A DNA stretch of 13,227 nt from Gemmatimonadales bacterium UBA4718 (GTDB taxonomy: Bacteria > Gemmatimonadota > Gemmatimonadetes > Gemmatimonadales > Gemmatimonadaceae): assembly GCA_002404375.1 (NCBI GenBank), contig DHJO01000215.1:367-13593 (forward strand). Direction: 5' to 3'. The position numbers and the translations under genes were made by a program. This document shows positions 1 to 9,075 of this stretch, one piece after another. Under the pieces are notes generated by a model. It searched no databases. It had not been told where the DNA came from and was given only the letters and a program-made list of their open reading frames with translations. How positions within the stretch are numbered: position 1 is the first letter of the stretch; the number at the start of each line of letters is the position of its first letter.

Positions 1-21
1 ACGACCTACGGATTAAAAGTC
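1..21 (-). repeat. Partial duplicate of tRNA-Lys 3' half (candidate attachment site)
   Basis: These 21 bases are identical to 2753-2773, part of the intact tRNA-Lys gene further right, and lie in the same orientation. The copy covers the 3' side of the anticodon stem, the anticodon loop, the variable region and the start of the T stem. It is cut by the window edge, so the rest of the tRNA 3' end may continue outside. At base 22 the match stops and the 5' half of a tRNA is absent, so this is not a second functional gene. Duplicated tRNA 3' halves are the usual trace of tyrosine-recombinase integration (established knowledge). That this is such an att site is inference. A decayed second tRNA gene is the alternative. 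Confidence 0.6.
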
Positions 22-323
22 AAAATATTCACTTCTTCCACGTTTAATCTTGTTTCGTCGCGTATGTCTCTGTAGGGACTTAACCGACGTATAGGTTGTG
101 TTGGCTCGGTTCAGATTCGCGGGGTTTGCCTGAGTTGGCACACAAATCGGCACACCAGAGGGGCTGGGTGCGCGCCATTAATCATATGATGGGCTTTGCA
201 CCTAAAGGCGGAGGATAGTCGTGATTCGACCGATGGGACTATCGGCAAAACGCATGTTGGCTGCAAGAGGGCGCAGCCCTACATTAGAGCGCTTCTCTCC
301 CCTCCCACCCGGCCGAAATCCTC
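22..323. other. Non-coding gap between the left tRNA fragment and the kinase gene
   Basis: I see no convincing gene here. Visible structures are two GGCACAC direct repeats 12 bp apart (137-143 and 149-155), a perfect 10-bp palindrome ATCATATGAT (181-190) that contains the -10-like hexamer TATGAT without a matching -35, a 5-bp stem CCGAT/ATCGG (230-234 with 241-245), and a 6-bp stem GGCTGC/GCAGCC (259-264 with 273-278). The region probably holds the kinase promoter, but none of these can be assigned with confidence. Confidence 0.5.
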
Positions 324-2729
324 TTGCCTGATTTGAAGGACCAGCTCCAACGCACCCTCGGCAGTAACTACACCCTCGAGCGCGAGCTTGGCGGCGGTGG
401 AATGTCCCGGGTATTCGTCGCCGAGGAGCTGTCGCTCGAGCGCAAGGTAGTGGTGAAGGTACTTCCGCCCGAGCTCGCCGCGACCGTCAATGTCGAGAGA
501 TTCCGGCGCGAGATCCAGCTCGCCGCGAAGCTGCAGCATCCGCACATCGTGCCCGTCCTCGCAGCTGGAATCAGTGAAGGACTTCCGTATTACACGATGC
601 CGTTCATCGAAGGCGTGTCGCTGCGCGCGAGGCTCGCGCGATCGGGAGAGTTACCAGTGCAGGAAGCCGCGAAGATTCTTCGCGATGTGTTGAGCGCCCT
701 CTCCTACGCGCACGCGCACGGCGTGGTGCACCGCGACATCAAGCCGGACAACGTCCTGCTCACCGATCATCACGCAGTAGTGGTTGACTTTGGCGTGGCA
801 AAGGCGTTGAGCGCGTCGACGAATCCTGGTTCTTCGCTCACTTCGCTCGGCGTCGCGTTGGGCACACCGGCCTACATGTCCCCGGAACAGGCCGCGGCAG
901 ATCCAAACGCAGATCAGCGAACCGACATCTACAGCGTTGGCGCTTTGGCGTACGAGATGCTGACGGGCCATCAGGTCTTCAGCGCGCGCTCTCCGCAGGC
1001 GATGCTCGCTGCGCACGCGACCGAGAAGCCGGAGCCAATCGACAAGCGGCGGCCGTCGGTGCCAAAGGCGCTTTCGTCGCTCGTCATGCGCGCGCTCGAG
1101 AAGCACGCCGCCGATCGACCACAATCAGCCGAAGAGATGCTCGCCGATCTCGAGGCGGCTGTGACTCCGAGCGGAGCGACGCCCCCGACTGGCTTCATTC
1201 CAGCGAGGGGGCGTCGGGGTTGGCGAAACCCTCTCGTCATCAGTGGTGCGGTGGTTGTGGCGGCGCTCCTGATCCTCTTCCTCGGCCGTGGTCGAATCGG
1301 GCCCGGCCTCGGCGGCCCCAGGGGAGCTGCAGGGAGTGACGGGTCGATCAATACGATCGCCGTGCTTCCGTTCGCAAATATCGGGGGGAACCGCCAGGAC
1401 GAGTATTTCTCCGACGGAATGACAGAAGAGCTGGCGCGCGCGCTTTCACTGATGCCCAATATCCAGGTAGCGTCTCGCACATCCTCTTACGCTTTCAAGG
1501 GGAAGTCAGTCACCGCGCAGGACATCGGCAGAACGCTGCACGTCGGCGGTGTCGTTGAGGGAACGGTTCGGCGGGCGGGCAATCGTCTGCGGGTGACGGC
1601 ACAGCTGACCAATGCCAGCACCGGACTGGTGATGTGGACCAACGGCTTCGAGCGTCCCGCGTCAAACGTGTTTGAAGTGCAGGACGAGCTGACAAAGGCC
1701 ATCGTCGCCGCGTTGACTCCAAAGCTCAGTGGCGACACTGCGGCGCTGGTGGCAGCCGAAAGCAGAGGAACAGCCGATCCACTCGCCTACGACTTGTATC
1801 TGCGCGGCCGTTTTGAGTGGAACAAACGCACAGGGAAGGATATCAAAGAGGGCATCGCCGATTTCGAGCGAGCGGTCGCCCGGGATCCTAAGTTCGCGCG
1901 GGCGTATGCCGCGCTGGCGAGCAGTTACGCCGTTCTTCCCCAGTATGCGGCCGACGAATTTCCGCTAGAGAAGTCCCTCGCCGCCGTGCGCTCCAATGTA
2001 GAAAAAGCGCTTGCGATTGACAGCACTCTGGCGGAGCCTCACGCCGCGCTGGGTTTGGCTCTCGAACAAACCTGGCGTTGGGCGGAATCGGAGCGCGAAT
2101 TCAGGAAGGCGATCGCGCTTGATCCCAGCTATGCCACCGCTCACCATTGGTACGCTTTTCTCCTGAACGATCTCGGCCGGCAGGATGACGCGCTCTCCGA
2201 GGCCCGCATTGCGCGGAAGCTCGATCCACTTTCACTGATAATCGCTTCCAACCTGTGCTATCGGGAAACGCAGCTCGGCCATTTCGATCTCGCCGCTACG
2301 CCCTGCAAGGAATCCTCTGCGGTGCATGTCGGCCAAAACGCTTTCAACTACATGGTCCGCGGTAAATATGATTCGGCCGCCGTCGAATGGAGGAGGGCCG
2401 GGGATCTGCTCTCCATCCCTGGGATGCTCGCTTATTCCCTGGCTCGCGGCGGTCACCGTAGCGAGGCCGAAGCGATCCTCAAGGAGCTGGAGAAAAAAGG
2501 CGGCAAAGATCCACTCAGCGTCTCCATCGCCTATTTCGGGTTGGGCGAATCCGACAAAGCATTCGCCTTCCTGGAGCGTGCCGTCGATCTCAACCAAGCG
2601 ACACTCAAGACTTTACTGGCTCCGTTGTCGAGTGTGATCCTCGTTCCGTACAGAGGTGATCCTCGCTTGCAGCGCATTGTAGACCGTATGGGTCTTACGC
2701 AGTACGCCAAAGAGGCGTGGTCGAAAAAG

Positions 2730-2732
<3 letters not shown>
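324..2732 (+). CDS. Membrane Ser/Thr protein kinase with TolB-like domain and TPRs
   Basis: This is a Hanks-type (PknB-like) kinase of 802 residues. The glycine loop GGGGMSRV is at about 23-30 and the catalytic lysine at K45. The catalytic loop HRDIKPDN is at 136-143, DFG at 155-157 and the SPE activation-loop end at 186-188, so all key residues are present. A single membrane helix lies at about 303-320. It is followed by a TolB-N/FlgO-like domain (about 343-465, starting IAVLPFANIG) and TPR-like helices (about 485-760). The kinase should be cytosolic and the C-terminal half outside the membrane, which suggests signalling across the membrane; the ligand is unknown. The start is TTG at 324, because the in-frame stop at 285-287 leaves no ATG or GTG upstream; I see no Shine-Dalgarno. 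The stop TGA overlaps the 3' end of the opposing tRNA-Lys gene. Confidence 0.9.
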
Positions 2733-2802
<70 letters not shown>

Positions 2803-3033
2803 GGCAAAATCCAAACTTCACACTGCCAAATAACTTAGACAACTGGCGTGAAAGGCACTTTAACGGTGTTCACCCGGAGATTGCAATCATCGCCCCGCCC
2901 GCGATCAACGCCAGAAAGTCACAAATCTGCGTTAGCTCATCCGTAACGCGGCCGCCGCCTTTTTCGGGACCGCCTCCGTCTCCTCGCGGTAGGACAGATC
3001 GTCTCTCCAGTAACCCGAGTCACGGGCGCGAAC

Positions 3034-4017
3034 ATGCCATTCACTTTCTCGAAAGTAAACGCGGTGATTCGCGCTGTGAGGTTGTCCCGCCAGCGTGAGG
3101 TAGCCGCTGCGCGTATGGCCGCCCTCGAAGAGAGCAATAATCTCCTCCAGACCCAGGCCCGCCAGCTGGAGCATCAGACCAAGGAAGCACGGGAACTGGC
3201 CCACGAGCTCGCTCTGACCAACGAAGAGCTGCGCAGCGCCATGAGCGAGGCCAGGAAGGCATGGCAGGCGGCTGACGCCGCGAATCGCTCCAAGGCCGAA
3301 TTCCTGGCTGTCATGAGCCACGAGCTCAGGACGCCCCTGAATTCGATCGGCGGCTATGTCGACTTGCTCGAAATGGAGCTGCGCGGGCCCCTGACCGATT
3401 CGCAGAAGTCGGATCTTCAGCGCATCAAACGAGGCCAGCAGCACCTGCTCCGCCTCATCAACGACATCCTGAATTTCACGCGCCTCGAAGCGACTGAAGT
3501 GAAATACGAGATAATCGACGTACCGTTGCGAGCGCTCCTCACGGATCTCGACGCCGTCGTGAGCTCGCTTGCCACCGCGAAAGAGCTCGACTACGATTGC
3601 GACGTGCCTCCGGGAGGCGTCTTCACGCGCACAGATCCGGACAAGCTCCGACAGATCTTGATCAACCTGCTCTCCAATGCCGTGAAGTTCACGCCGGCAG
3701 GCGGGCGCATCAAAGTCTCCTGCGCCGCACAGGAGAAAACGGTTTCGATCAGCGTTGAAGACAACGGGCCCGGAATTCCCGCCGACAAGCTCGAGGTCGT
3801 ATTCGAGCCGTTCGTGCAGCTCGATCGAGGACTGACCCGTACCACCGAAGGAACCGGCCTGGGACTCGCGATCAGCCGCGGCTTGGCGCGCGGAATGGGA
3901 GCCGAGATCACATTGAAGAGCGAGGTAGGAAAGGGCTCGGTATTCACGTTGGTGCTCCCGCTCGTGAGGACCCGCGCGACCCCCTCGGGCGGTGTAAGAG
4001 CAATACACTCGGGCTGA
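3034..4017 (+). CDS. Soluble sensor histidine kinase without recognisable sensor domain
   Basis: The protein has 327 residues. The N-terminal part (about 15-88) is a long charged helix, probably a dimerising coiled coil, and there is no membrane segment, PAS or GAF domain. The HisKA domain carries the phosphoacceptor in SHELRTPL (H96). The HATPase domain has the N box around 211-219 (NLLSNAVKF), G1 DNGPGIP at 243-249, F box FEPF at 257-260 and G2 GTGLGLAI at 273-280. All catalytic motifs are intact. It should autophosphorylate and pass phosphate to a receiver, but no separate response regulator lies nearby; the REC domain of the next gene is the closest candidate. ATG at 3034 is the first start codon after the in-frame stop at 2944-2946. 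The gap to the next gene is 70 bp, so co-transcription is plausible. Confidence 0.9.
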   Translation: MPFTFSKVNAVIRAVRLSRQREVAAARMAALEESNNLLQTQARQLEHQTKEARELAHELALTNEELRSAMSEARKAWQAADAANRSKAEFLAVMSHELRTPLNSIGGYVDLLEMELRGPLTDSQKSDLQRIKRGQQHLLRLINDILNFTRLEATEVKYEIIDVPLRALLTDLDAVVSSLATAKELDYDCDVPPGGVFTRTDPDKLRQILINLLSNAVKFTPAGGRIKVSCAAQEKTVSISVEDNGPGIPADKLEVVFEPFVQLDRGLTRTTEGTGLGLAISRGLARGMGAEITLKSEVGKGSVFTLVLPLVRTRATPSGGVRAIHSG

Positions 4018-4087
4018 AGAATTGCGTGGCCATAGCGCGGGCCCGTTCGTCTAATAGGGTGCGCGTTCTTCCCTCCGTCCACCGTCA

Positions 4088-6895
4088 TTGCCCAACCTAC
4101 AAGCTCTAACAAGCCCGAGCAGGCTCGCGGCTCTTCACAACACAGGGCTCCTCGACACTCCGGAGGACGAGCGCTTCGACGGCTTCACGCGTCTCGCCGC
4201 CCAGATCCTCGACGTTCCGACCGTCGTCATTTCGCTCGTCGAGTCGGAACGGCAATACTTCAAGAGCGTGGCGTCATCCATCGGGGCCCTCCCACACGGC
4301 TGGAATTCCCTGAACACCACGTTTTGTCAGGATGTCGTCGCGAAACGCGAGGCGTTCGTCGTGCCGGATACCGAAAAGGAACCGCTTGGCGCTGGACGCC
4401 AGATCAGAGCAACGGCGTACGTAGGCGTTCCCCTCATCAACGACGACCAGCAAGTGCTCGGCACGTTGTGCGCGATGGACTACCAGCCGCGCTCCTGGAG
4501 CACCCGCGATATCGATACACTGAAGGCTCTGGGATCGGCCGTAATGTCGGAGATTCAACGTCGGGTCGCCGAGCGTACGGCCCACGACACCCAGTTGCGG
4601 CTCGTGGCCGAGCGGACGCTGGCCCATTCCGTACAGCAGCAGATGCCGGTCGGGGTGGTCGTCGCGGAAGTTCCGTCGGGGCGACTGGTTTCGGTCAACG
4701 CGCAAATGACGGAGATATTCCGGACCTCGTTCATGCCCGCGCCCGATCTCAACAGTTATCACGAGTGGGTCGGATTTCACAGCGATGGAAAGCCCTATTC
4801 CGCCCTCGAGTGGCCGATGGCCCGTACGGTGACTACGAAGGAGCCGGTGCGCGGCGAAGAGATCCGAATTCAGAGGGGAGACGGGACCGACGGATTCATC
4901 CGCATGAGCTCGGCCCCTGTGATTGATTCGAATGGAGACATTGTTGCCGCCGTTGCGATTGTGGTGGACGTCACCGATCAGCGCAAGGCGGAGCGCGCGG
5001 TGAAAAGCACCGACGAACGGCTCCGATTCGTGGCGAAAGCGACAACCGACGTGATCTGGGACTGGGACATACAGACCAACGCGCTGGTTTGGAACGACTC
5101 GGTTGAGACCGTATTCGGTCACAAGCAGAACCAGATCTACCCCGAGATACAATGGTGGTACGATCACCTGCATCCGGAAGACCGGGAGCGGGTGATCGCC
5201 GGGCTGCACGGTGTGGTGGAGCACGGAGGCACAAGCTGGAGCGATCAATACCGCTATCAGCGGCTGGACGGCACGTACGCAAACGTGCTGGATCGCGGAT
5301 ACGTCGCGCGCGACCAGACCGGCGCGGCGCTGCGAGTCATCGGAGCCATGACGGATGTGACCGAGCGAACGCGCTCAGAAGCAGCGATAAGATTCCAGGC
5401 GCAGCTCCTCAACGCGGTACAGCAGGCGGTCGTGGCGACAGATCCGGAAGGCACTGTGATCTTCTGGAACAAGTTCGCGGAGAACCTCTACGGGTGGACG
5501 GCTGAAGAGGCAGTGGGCAGAATGATAGAGGAGGTGACTCCCTCTCCATTTTTCCGCGACCATGGCGCGGAAATCGCCGGACGCGGCGCGGTCGGGGAGA
5601 GTTGGACGGGGGAGTTTCTGGTTCAGGGGAAATCGGGGAAGGCATTCCCCGCTCTCCTCACCAGCTCGCCGGTGCTGGACGAGAGAGGTCGCGTCCTCGG
5701 GTTCGTGGGTGTCTCGATCGATCTTACCGAGCGCAGAAATCTCGAGGAGCAATTCCGCCAATCGCAGAAGATGGACGCAGTCGGCCGACTGGCCGGCGGA
5801 ATTGCCCATGACTTCAACAATCTGCTCACCGTCATCCGGCTCAACACCGAGATCATTCTGGACAGCTTCGATGCGACGGATCCCCGGAGCGACGACGTAA
5901 AACAGATCAAGAGCGCCGCGGAGAGAGCCTCGTCGCTGACGCGGCAGCTCCTCGCGTTCAGCCGCAAGCAGATTCTGCAGCCGCGCGTGCTCGACATGAA
6001 CAGCGTGGTGGGAACCGTGGAACCGATGCTCCGCCGGCTGATCGGGGAAGACATCACGATTACGTCCCAATGTGGTGCGCGCGGCTACGTCGTCGCGGAT
6101 CCCGGACAGCTCGAGCAGATTCTGGTGAATCTCGTGGTCAACGCGCGCGATGCGATGCCACAAGGCGGCCGTATCAGCATCGAGACGAAAAACGTGGATC
6201 TGGACGAGAACTATACGAGTGAGCACGCGCCGGTCGTCGCTGGACGTTACGTGATGCTCGCCGTCACGGACACGGGCGTCGGCATGAATGCCGACACGAA
6301 GGAGCACGCATTCGATCCATTCTTCACGACAAAGGATCCGGGAAAAGGCACTGGGCTCGGCCTGGCGACCGTGTATGGAATCGTGAAGCAGTCGGGTGGC
6401 TACGTCTGGATATACAGCGAGCCCGCCCATGGTACCGCAGTCAAGCTGTATTTCCCGGAGGTGAGCGCGGCTGCGGCGTTTGGCGCGGGCCCGGAGTATC
6501 AGCCGACCATGAAGGCCCCGAACCGCGGTTCCGAAACAATCCTTCTCGTCGAGGACGAGGCAGCCGTTCGCGGATTGGCTTGCCGGATTCTGGAGAGGCA
6601 AGGCTATCGCGTGATCCCCGCGCAACACGGACGCGATGCGATGGAAATCGCGACGAAGGAGGCAGGTCAGATCGATCTCGTGCTGACCGACGTCGTGATG
6701 CCCGGTATGAATGGCAGAGGTCTGGTGGAGCGCCTGTCCGGAATAAGGCCGGCCATCAAATCCCTCTACATGTCCGGATACACGGACGACGACATCATAC
6801 GTCGCGGCTTCATCGAGCCCTCGAAGAGTTTTCTTCAGAAGCCGTTCACATCAGAGGCTCTGCTTCAGACGGTGAGAAAAGTCCTGGACGAGTAG
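4088..6895 (+). CDS. Hybrid sensor histidine kinase (GAF, three PAS, HisKA, HATPase, REC)
   Basis: The protein has 935 residues and no membrane segment. An N-terminal GAF domain (about 20-160) opens with the family-typical LAALHNTGLLDTPEDERFD. Three PAS-type regions follow at about 180-297, 308-427 and 437-550; each ends in the D-[VL]-T-[DE] motif that links PAS domains to the next unit. HisKA has H574 in GIAHDFNN. HATPase has N681/N685, DTGVGM at 728-733 and GKGTGLGLA at 752-760. The C-terminal REC domain (about 816-933) has the acidic pair E822/D823, phosphoacceptor D868, S896 and K918. It should sense a cytoplasmic small-molecule, redox or light cue; the ligand cannot be read, and no LOV cysteine motif is seen. 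TTG at 4088 is chosen because the stop at 4055-4057 leaves no ATG or GTG, and the family N-terminus begins right here. Confidence 0.92.
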   Translation: MPNLQALTSPSRLAALHNTGLLDTPEDERFDGFTRLAAQILDVPTVVISLVESERQYFKSVASSIGALPHGWNSLNTTFCQDVVAKREAFVVPDTEKEPLGAGRQIRATAYVGVPLINDDQQVLGTLCAMDYQPRSWSTRDIDTLKALGSAVMSEIQRRVAERTAHDTQLRLVAERTLAHSVQQQMPVGVVVAEVPSGRLVSVNAQMTEIFRTSFMPAPDLNSYHEWVGFHSDGKPYSALEWPMARTVTTKEPVRGEEIRIQRGDGTDGFIRMSSAPVIDSNGDIVAAVAIVVDVTDQRKAERAVKSTDERLRFVAKATTDVIWDWDIQTNALVWNDSVETVFGHKQNQIYPEIQWWYDHLHPEDRERVIAGLHGVVEHGGTSWSDQYRYQRLDGTYANVLDRGYVARDQTGAALRVIGAMTDVTERTRSEAAIRFQAQLLNAVQQAVVATDPEGTVIFWNKFAENLYGWTAEEAVGRMIEEVTPSPFFRDHGAEIAGRGAVGESWTGEFLVQGKSGKAFPALLTSSPVLDERGRVLGFVGVSIDLTERRNLEEQFRQSQKMDAVGRLAGGIAHDFNNLLTVIRLNTEIILDSFDATDPRSDDVKQIKSAAERASSLTRQLLAFSRKQILQPRVLDMNSVVGTVEPMLRRLIGEDITITSQCGARGYVVADPGQLEQILVNLVVNARDAMPQGGRISIETKNVDLDENYTSEHAPVVAGRYVMLAVTDTGVGMNADTKEHAFDPFFTTKDPGKGTGLGLATVYGIVKQSGGYVWIYSEPAHGTAVKLYFPEVSAAAAFGAGPEYQPTMKAPNRGSETILLVEDEAAVRGLACRILERQGYRVIPAQHGRDAMEIATKEAGQIDLVLTDVVMPGMNGRGLVERLSGIRPAIKSLYMSGYTDDDIIRRGFIEPSKSFLQKPFTSEALLQTVRKVLDE

Positions 6896-6901
6896 GATGC
6901 A

Positions 6902-6918
6902 AGATCGCTTTGCGATCT
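6902..6918 (+). promoter_or_regulatory. Perfect stem-loop between hybrid kinase and receptor genes
   Basis: AGATCGC-TTT-GCGATCT forms a perfect 7-bp stem with a 3-nt loop, 6 bp after the kinase stop and 13 bp before the receptor start codon. It is followed by GTTAATT, not a T run, so it is not a classical intrinsic terminator. It could be a weak terminator, an RNA-processing or stabilising hairpin, or an operator dyad. The structure is seen; the function is unknown. Confidence 0.4.
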
Positions 6919-6931
6919 GTTAATTAGGGTT

Positions 6932-9037
6932 ATGCGTCTTCCCGTCCCAGCCCTCGGCGTAGGAGTCCTTGCGCTAATATCCGCGCGCATTAACGCGCAG
7001 GATACGGCAGCGACGCGACTTGCTCCCGTGATAGTCGAAGTTGGACGCGGGACTCACGGCTCCCCGCTCGATCTCCCTTTCGCGGTGAGCGTTCAGACGC
7101 CTGATTCGACTCGGCCGGGCCAGCGGCATCTCTCTCTCGATGAAACGCTTTGGCTCATTCCCGGCCTCTCCGTATCCAACCGCAACAACCCGTCGCAGGA
7201 TCCGCGCATTTCGATTCGTGGGTTCGGCGCGCGCTCCGCGTTTGGCGTGCGCGGAATTCGAGTTCTCCGTGACGGCCTTCCGCTCACACTGCCAGACGGC
7301 CAGACCCCGGTTGATTACCTGGATCTCGAATCTGTCGGACGCGTGGAGGTAATGCGCGGCAGCGCATCGTCGCTTTATGGAAACGCCGGAGGAGGCGTGG
7401 TGGACATTCGCACTAGCGATCCTCTTCCCGTCCCTGTCTCTGGCGAAGTGCGGCTCTGGACCGGCTCGTTTGGAACGCGTCGCGTCGTTGCCAAGACAGG
7501 AGGGACGGCCGAAGGATTCTCCTACCAGGGCAACGTCGCGCGAACCGAGAGCGATGGCTACCGCGATTATTCGCGCCAGAGGACGACTAACGGGTTTGCG
7601 CGAGTATCGCTCGACGCTGACAGAGGATCATACGCGCTTGAATGGCTCGGACTGAAAACGCCGCTGGCGCAGAATCCCGGGTCATTGACGCGCGCGCAAT
7701 TCGAGGCCGATCCGCGAATGGCCGACCCGCTTTCGATTCGCAAAGCCGCGCGAAAAGAGGTTACCCAGTCGCAACTTGGGCTTACCGGGCTACGCAGCTT
7801 CACCCACGGCGAAGTCGAAGCCTCAGCCTATGCAGGCACGCGGTCGCTTTCAAATCCGCTGACGTTCGGCATCGTGGATGTGGGGCGCACGATCTCTGGA
7901 GGAAACGTCCGCGCGACACTTCCGTTCTCTCTGCTCGGGATGGGCCACAGACTCACCGCAGGAGAAGAGGCGCAATTGCAAAACGATCTGCGTCTCAACT
8001 ACACGAACTGCAACAACATTCCGCCGCCGACCGTTCCAACGGCAACATGCCCCGATCCGGCCAGTGAGCGCGGCAGCGTCACGCTGAATCAGCGGGAGCT
8101 CATCTCCTCGATCGGATCGTACCTCAGGGACGAGATGGAGCTCGGTGACAGATATACGCTGACTGGCGGCGCACGGGCGGACGCGGTGCGCTTCGAGGTC
8201 AAAGACCGGCTGATCGACGCGACCAACCCCGACGATTCGGGGCGCCGGCTTCTTCACGCGATAAGTCCGATGGTTGGATTGCTCGCCCGGCTGTCCCCGC
8301 TCCAGAGCGCCTATGCGAACATCTCGTCGGCATTCGAGACTCCGACCGCGACGGAGTTGGGCAACCAGCCGAGCGGTGCGGCTGGAATCAATCGTGAGCT
8401 GAAGCCGCAGCGATCCGTCACCTACGAGGTTGGCATCAAGGGCGTGAGAACAACTGGATGGCAATACAACGCAGCGGTCTTTGCCACGAGAGTGCAGGAC
8501 GAGCTCATTCCGTACGACATCCCGGCCAGCGGTGGGCGCCGTTATTTCCGAAACGCCGGGCGGACATCACGTCGCGGTGTCGAGCTCGGCATGGGACTTA
8601 CCGCCGGGGCATTTGATCTGGGAGGCGCCTACACTTACGCGAATTACCGCTTCGTTGATTTCACGGTCGACACCGCGCACTACGCCGGCAATCGCATCCC
8701 CGGGATTCCGCGACAGACCTTTCAGGCGTCAGCGGCGGTGCGGACCCTCGTTGGTACGTTCGTCACGGAAGCAACGATCGCAGACAGGATGTTCGTGGAC
8801 GACGCCAACTCGGAAAGCTCGCCCGGCTACGCGATCGTCAATGCTCGGCTCGTCTCGATCGCAGCGATGGGACTATCCGCTGCGGAGATCACGCTCGGCG
8901 CGCAGAACATCTTCAACCGAAGGTACGTCTCATCGGTGAATGTGAACGCCGCCGGCGGAAAGTTTTACGAGCCGGGCTCGCAGCGCGCGCTTTACGTCGG
9001 AGTTAGTCTCACAGGTGCAGTGAAGCGGGCGCCGTAG
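6932..9037 (+). CDS. TonB-dependent outer-membrane receptor, YncD/PqqU-like
   Basis: The 701-residue product starts with a signal peptide (cleavage likely after INA, about residue 22), then a plug domain (about 30-165) and a 22-stranded-type barrel. From memory, the whole chain parallels E. coli YncD (renamed PqqU, the receptor for pyrroloquinoline quinone): plug segments SIRGFGARSAFGVRGIR and LPDGQTP, VEVMRGSASSLYGNAGGGV, the barrel segment GSLTRAQFEADP, FETPTATEL, and the C-terminal FNRRYVSSVNVNAAGGKFYEP. This makes PQQ or a similar cofactor a better ligand guess than ferric siderophores, but the ligand is not proven. A cysteine pair sits in a predicted outer loop (NCNNIPPPTVPTATC). No TonB, ExbB or ExbD is nearby. 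It follows the hybrid kinase by 36 bp, across a hairpin. Start ATG with a weak, close AGGG (6926-6929). Confidence 0.88.
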   Translation: MRLPVPALGVGVLALISARINAQDTAATRLAPVIVEVGRGTHGSPLDLPFAVSVQTPDSTRPGQRHLSLDETLWLIPGLSVSNRNNPSQDPRISIRGFGARSAFGVRGIRVLRDGLPLTLPDGQTPVDYLDLESVGRVEVMRGSASSLYGNAGGGVVDIRTSDPLPVPVSGEVRLWTGSFGTRRVVAKTGGTAEGFSYQGNVARTESDGYRDYSRQRTTNGFARVSLDADRGSYALEWLGLKTPLAQNPGSLTRAQFEADPRMADPLSIRKAARKEVTQSQLGLTGLRSFTHGEVEASAYAGTRSLSNPLTFGIVDVGRTISGGNVRATLPFSLLGMGHRLTAGEEAQLQNDLRLNYTNCNNIPPPTVPTATCPDPASERGSVTLNQRELISSIGSYLRDEMELGDRYTLTGGARADAVRFEVKDRLIDATNPDDSGRRLLHAISPMVGLLARLSPLQSAYANISSAFETPTATELGNQPSGAAGINRELKPQRSVTYEVGIKGVRTTGWQYNAAVFATRVQDELIPYDIPASGGRRYFRNAGRTSRRGVELGMGLTAGAFDLGGAYTYANYRFVDFTVDTAHYAGNRIPGIPRQTFQASAAVRTLVGTFVTEATIADRMFVDDANSESSPGYAIVNARLVSIAAMGLSAAEITLGAQNIFNRRYVSSVNVNAAGGKFYEPGSQRALYVGVSLTGAVKRAP

Positions 9038-9075
9038 CATCGACATCCGTCGTGTCTGGTTGTCGAATCGCGCTG

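Noticed and set aside
185..190. TATGAT as a -10 promoter element for the Ser/Thr kinase gene
   Set aside because: Five of six bases match the -10 consensus, but no -35-like hexamer lies 16-18 bp upstream and the hexamer is part of a palindrome, so a promoter call is not supported.
2879..2888. Palindrome GATTGCAATC upstream of the first histidine kinase
   Set aside because: A single 10-bp palindrome without a partner site or a nearby promoter is too weak to call an operator.
2870..3013. Minus-strand frame ending in a hydrophobic stretch (LALIAGGAMIAI) between tRNA-Lys and the first histidine kinase
   Set aside because: It has no usable start codon before the hydrophobic part and no ribosome site, and is only about 45 codons long. 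Probably chance, though it could be a gene remnant.
2932..4008. Long minus-strand open frame opposite the first histidine kinase
   Set aside because: It mirrors a well-supported kinase with all motifs on the other strand. Its own translation has no recognisable domain, and long antisense frames are common in GC-rich DNA.
5375..6628. 417-codon minus-strand open frame opposite the hybrid kinase
   Set aside because: The plus strand encodes intact PAS, HisKA, HATPase and REC motifs across this span. The antisense product is rich in Arg, His and Leu without domain features.
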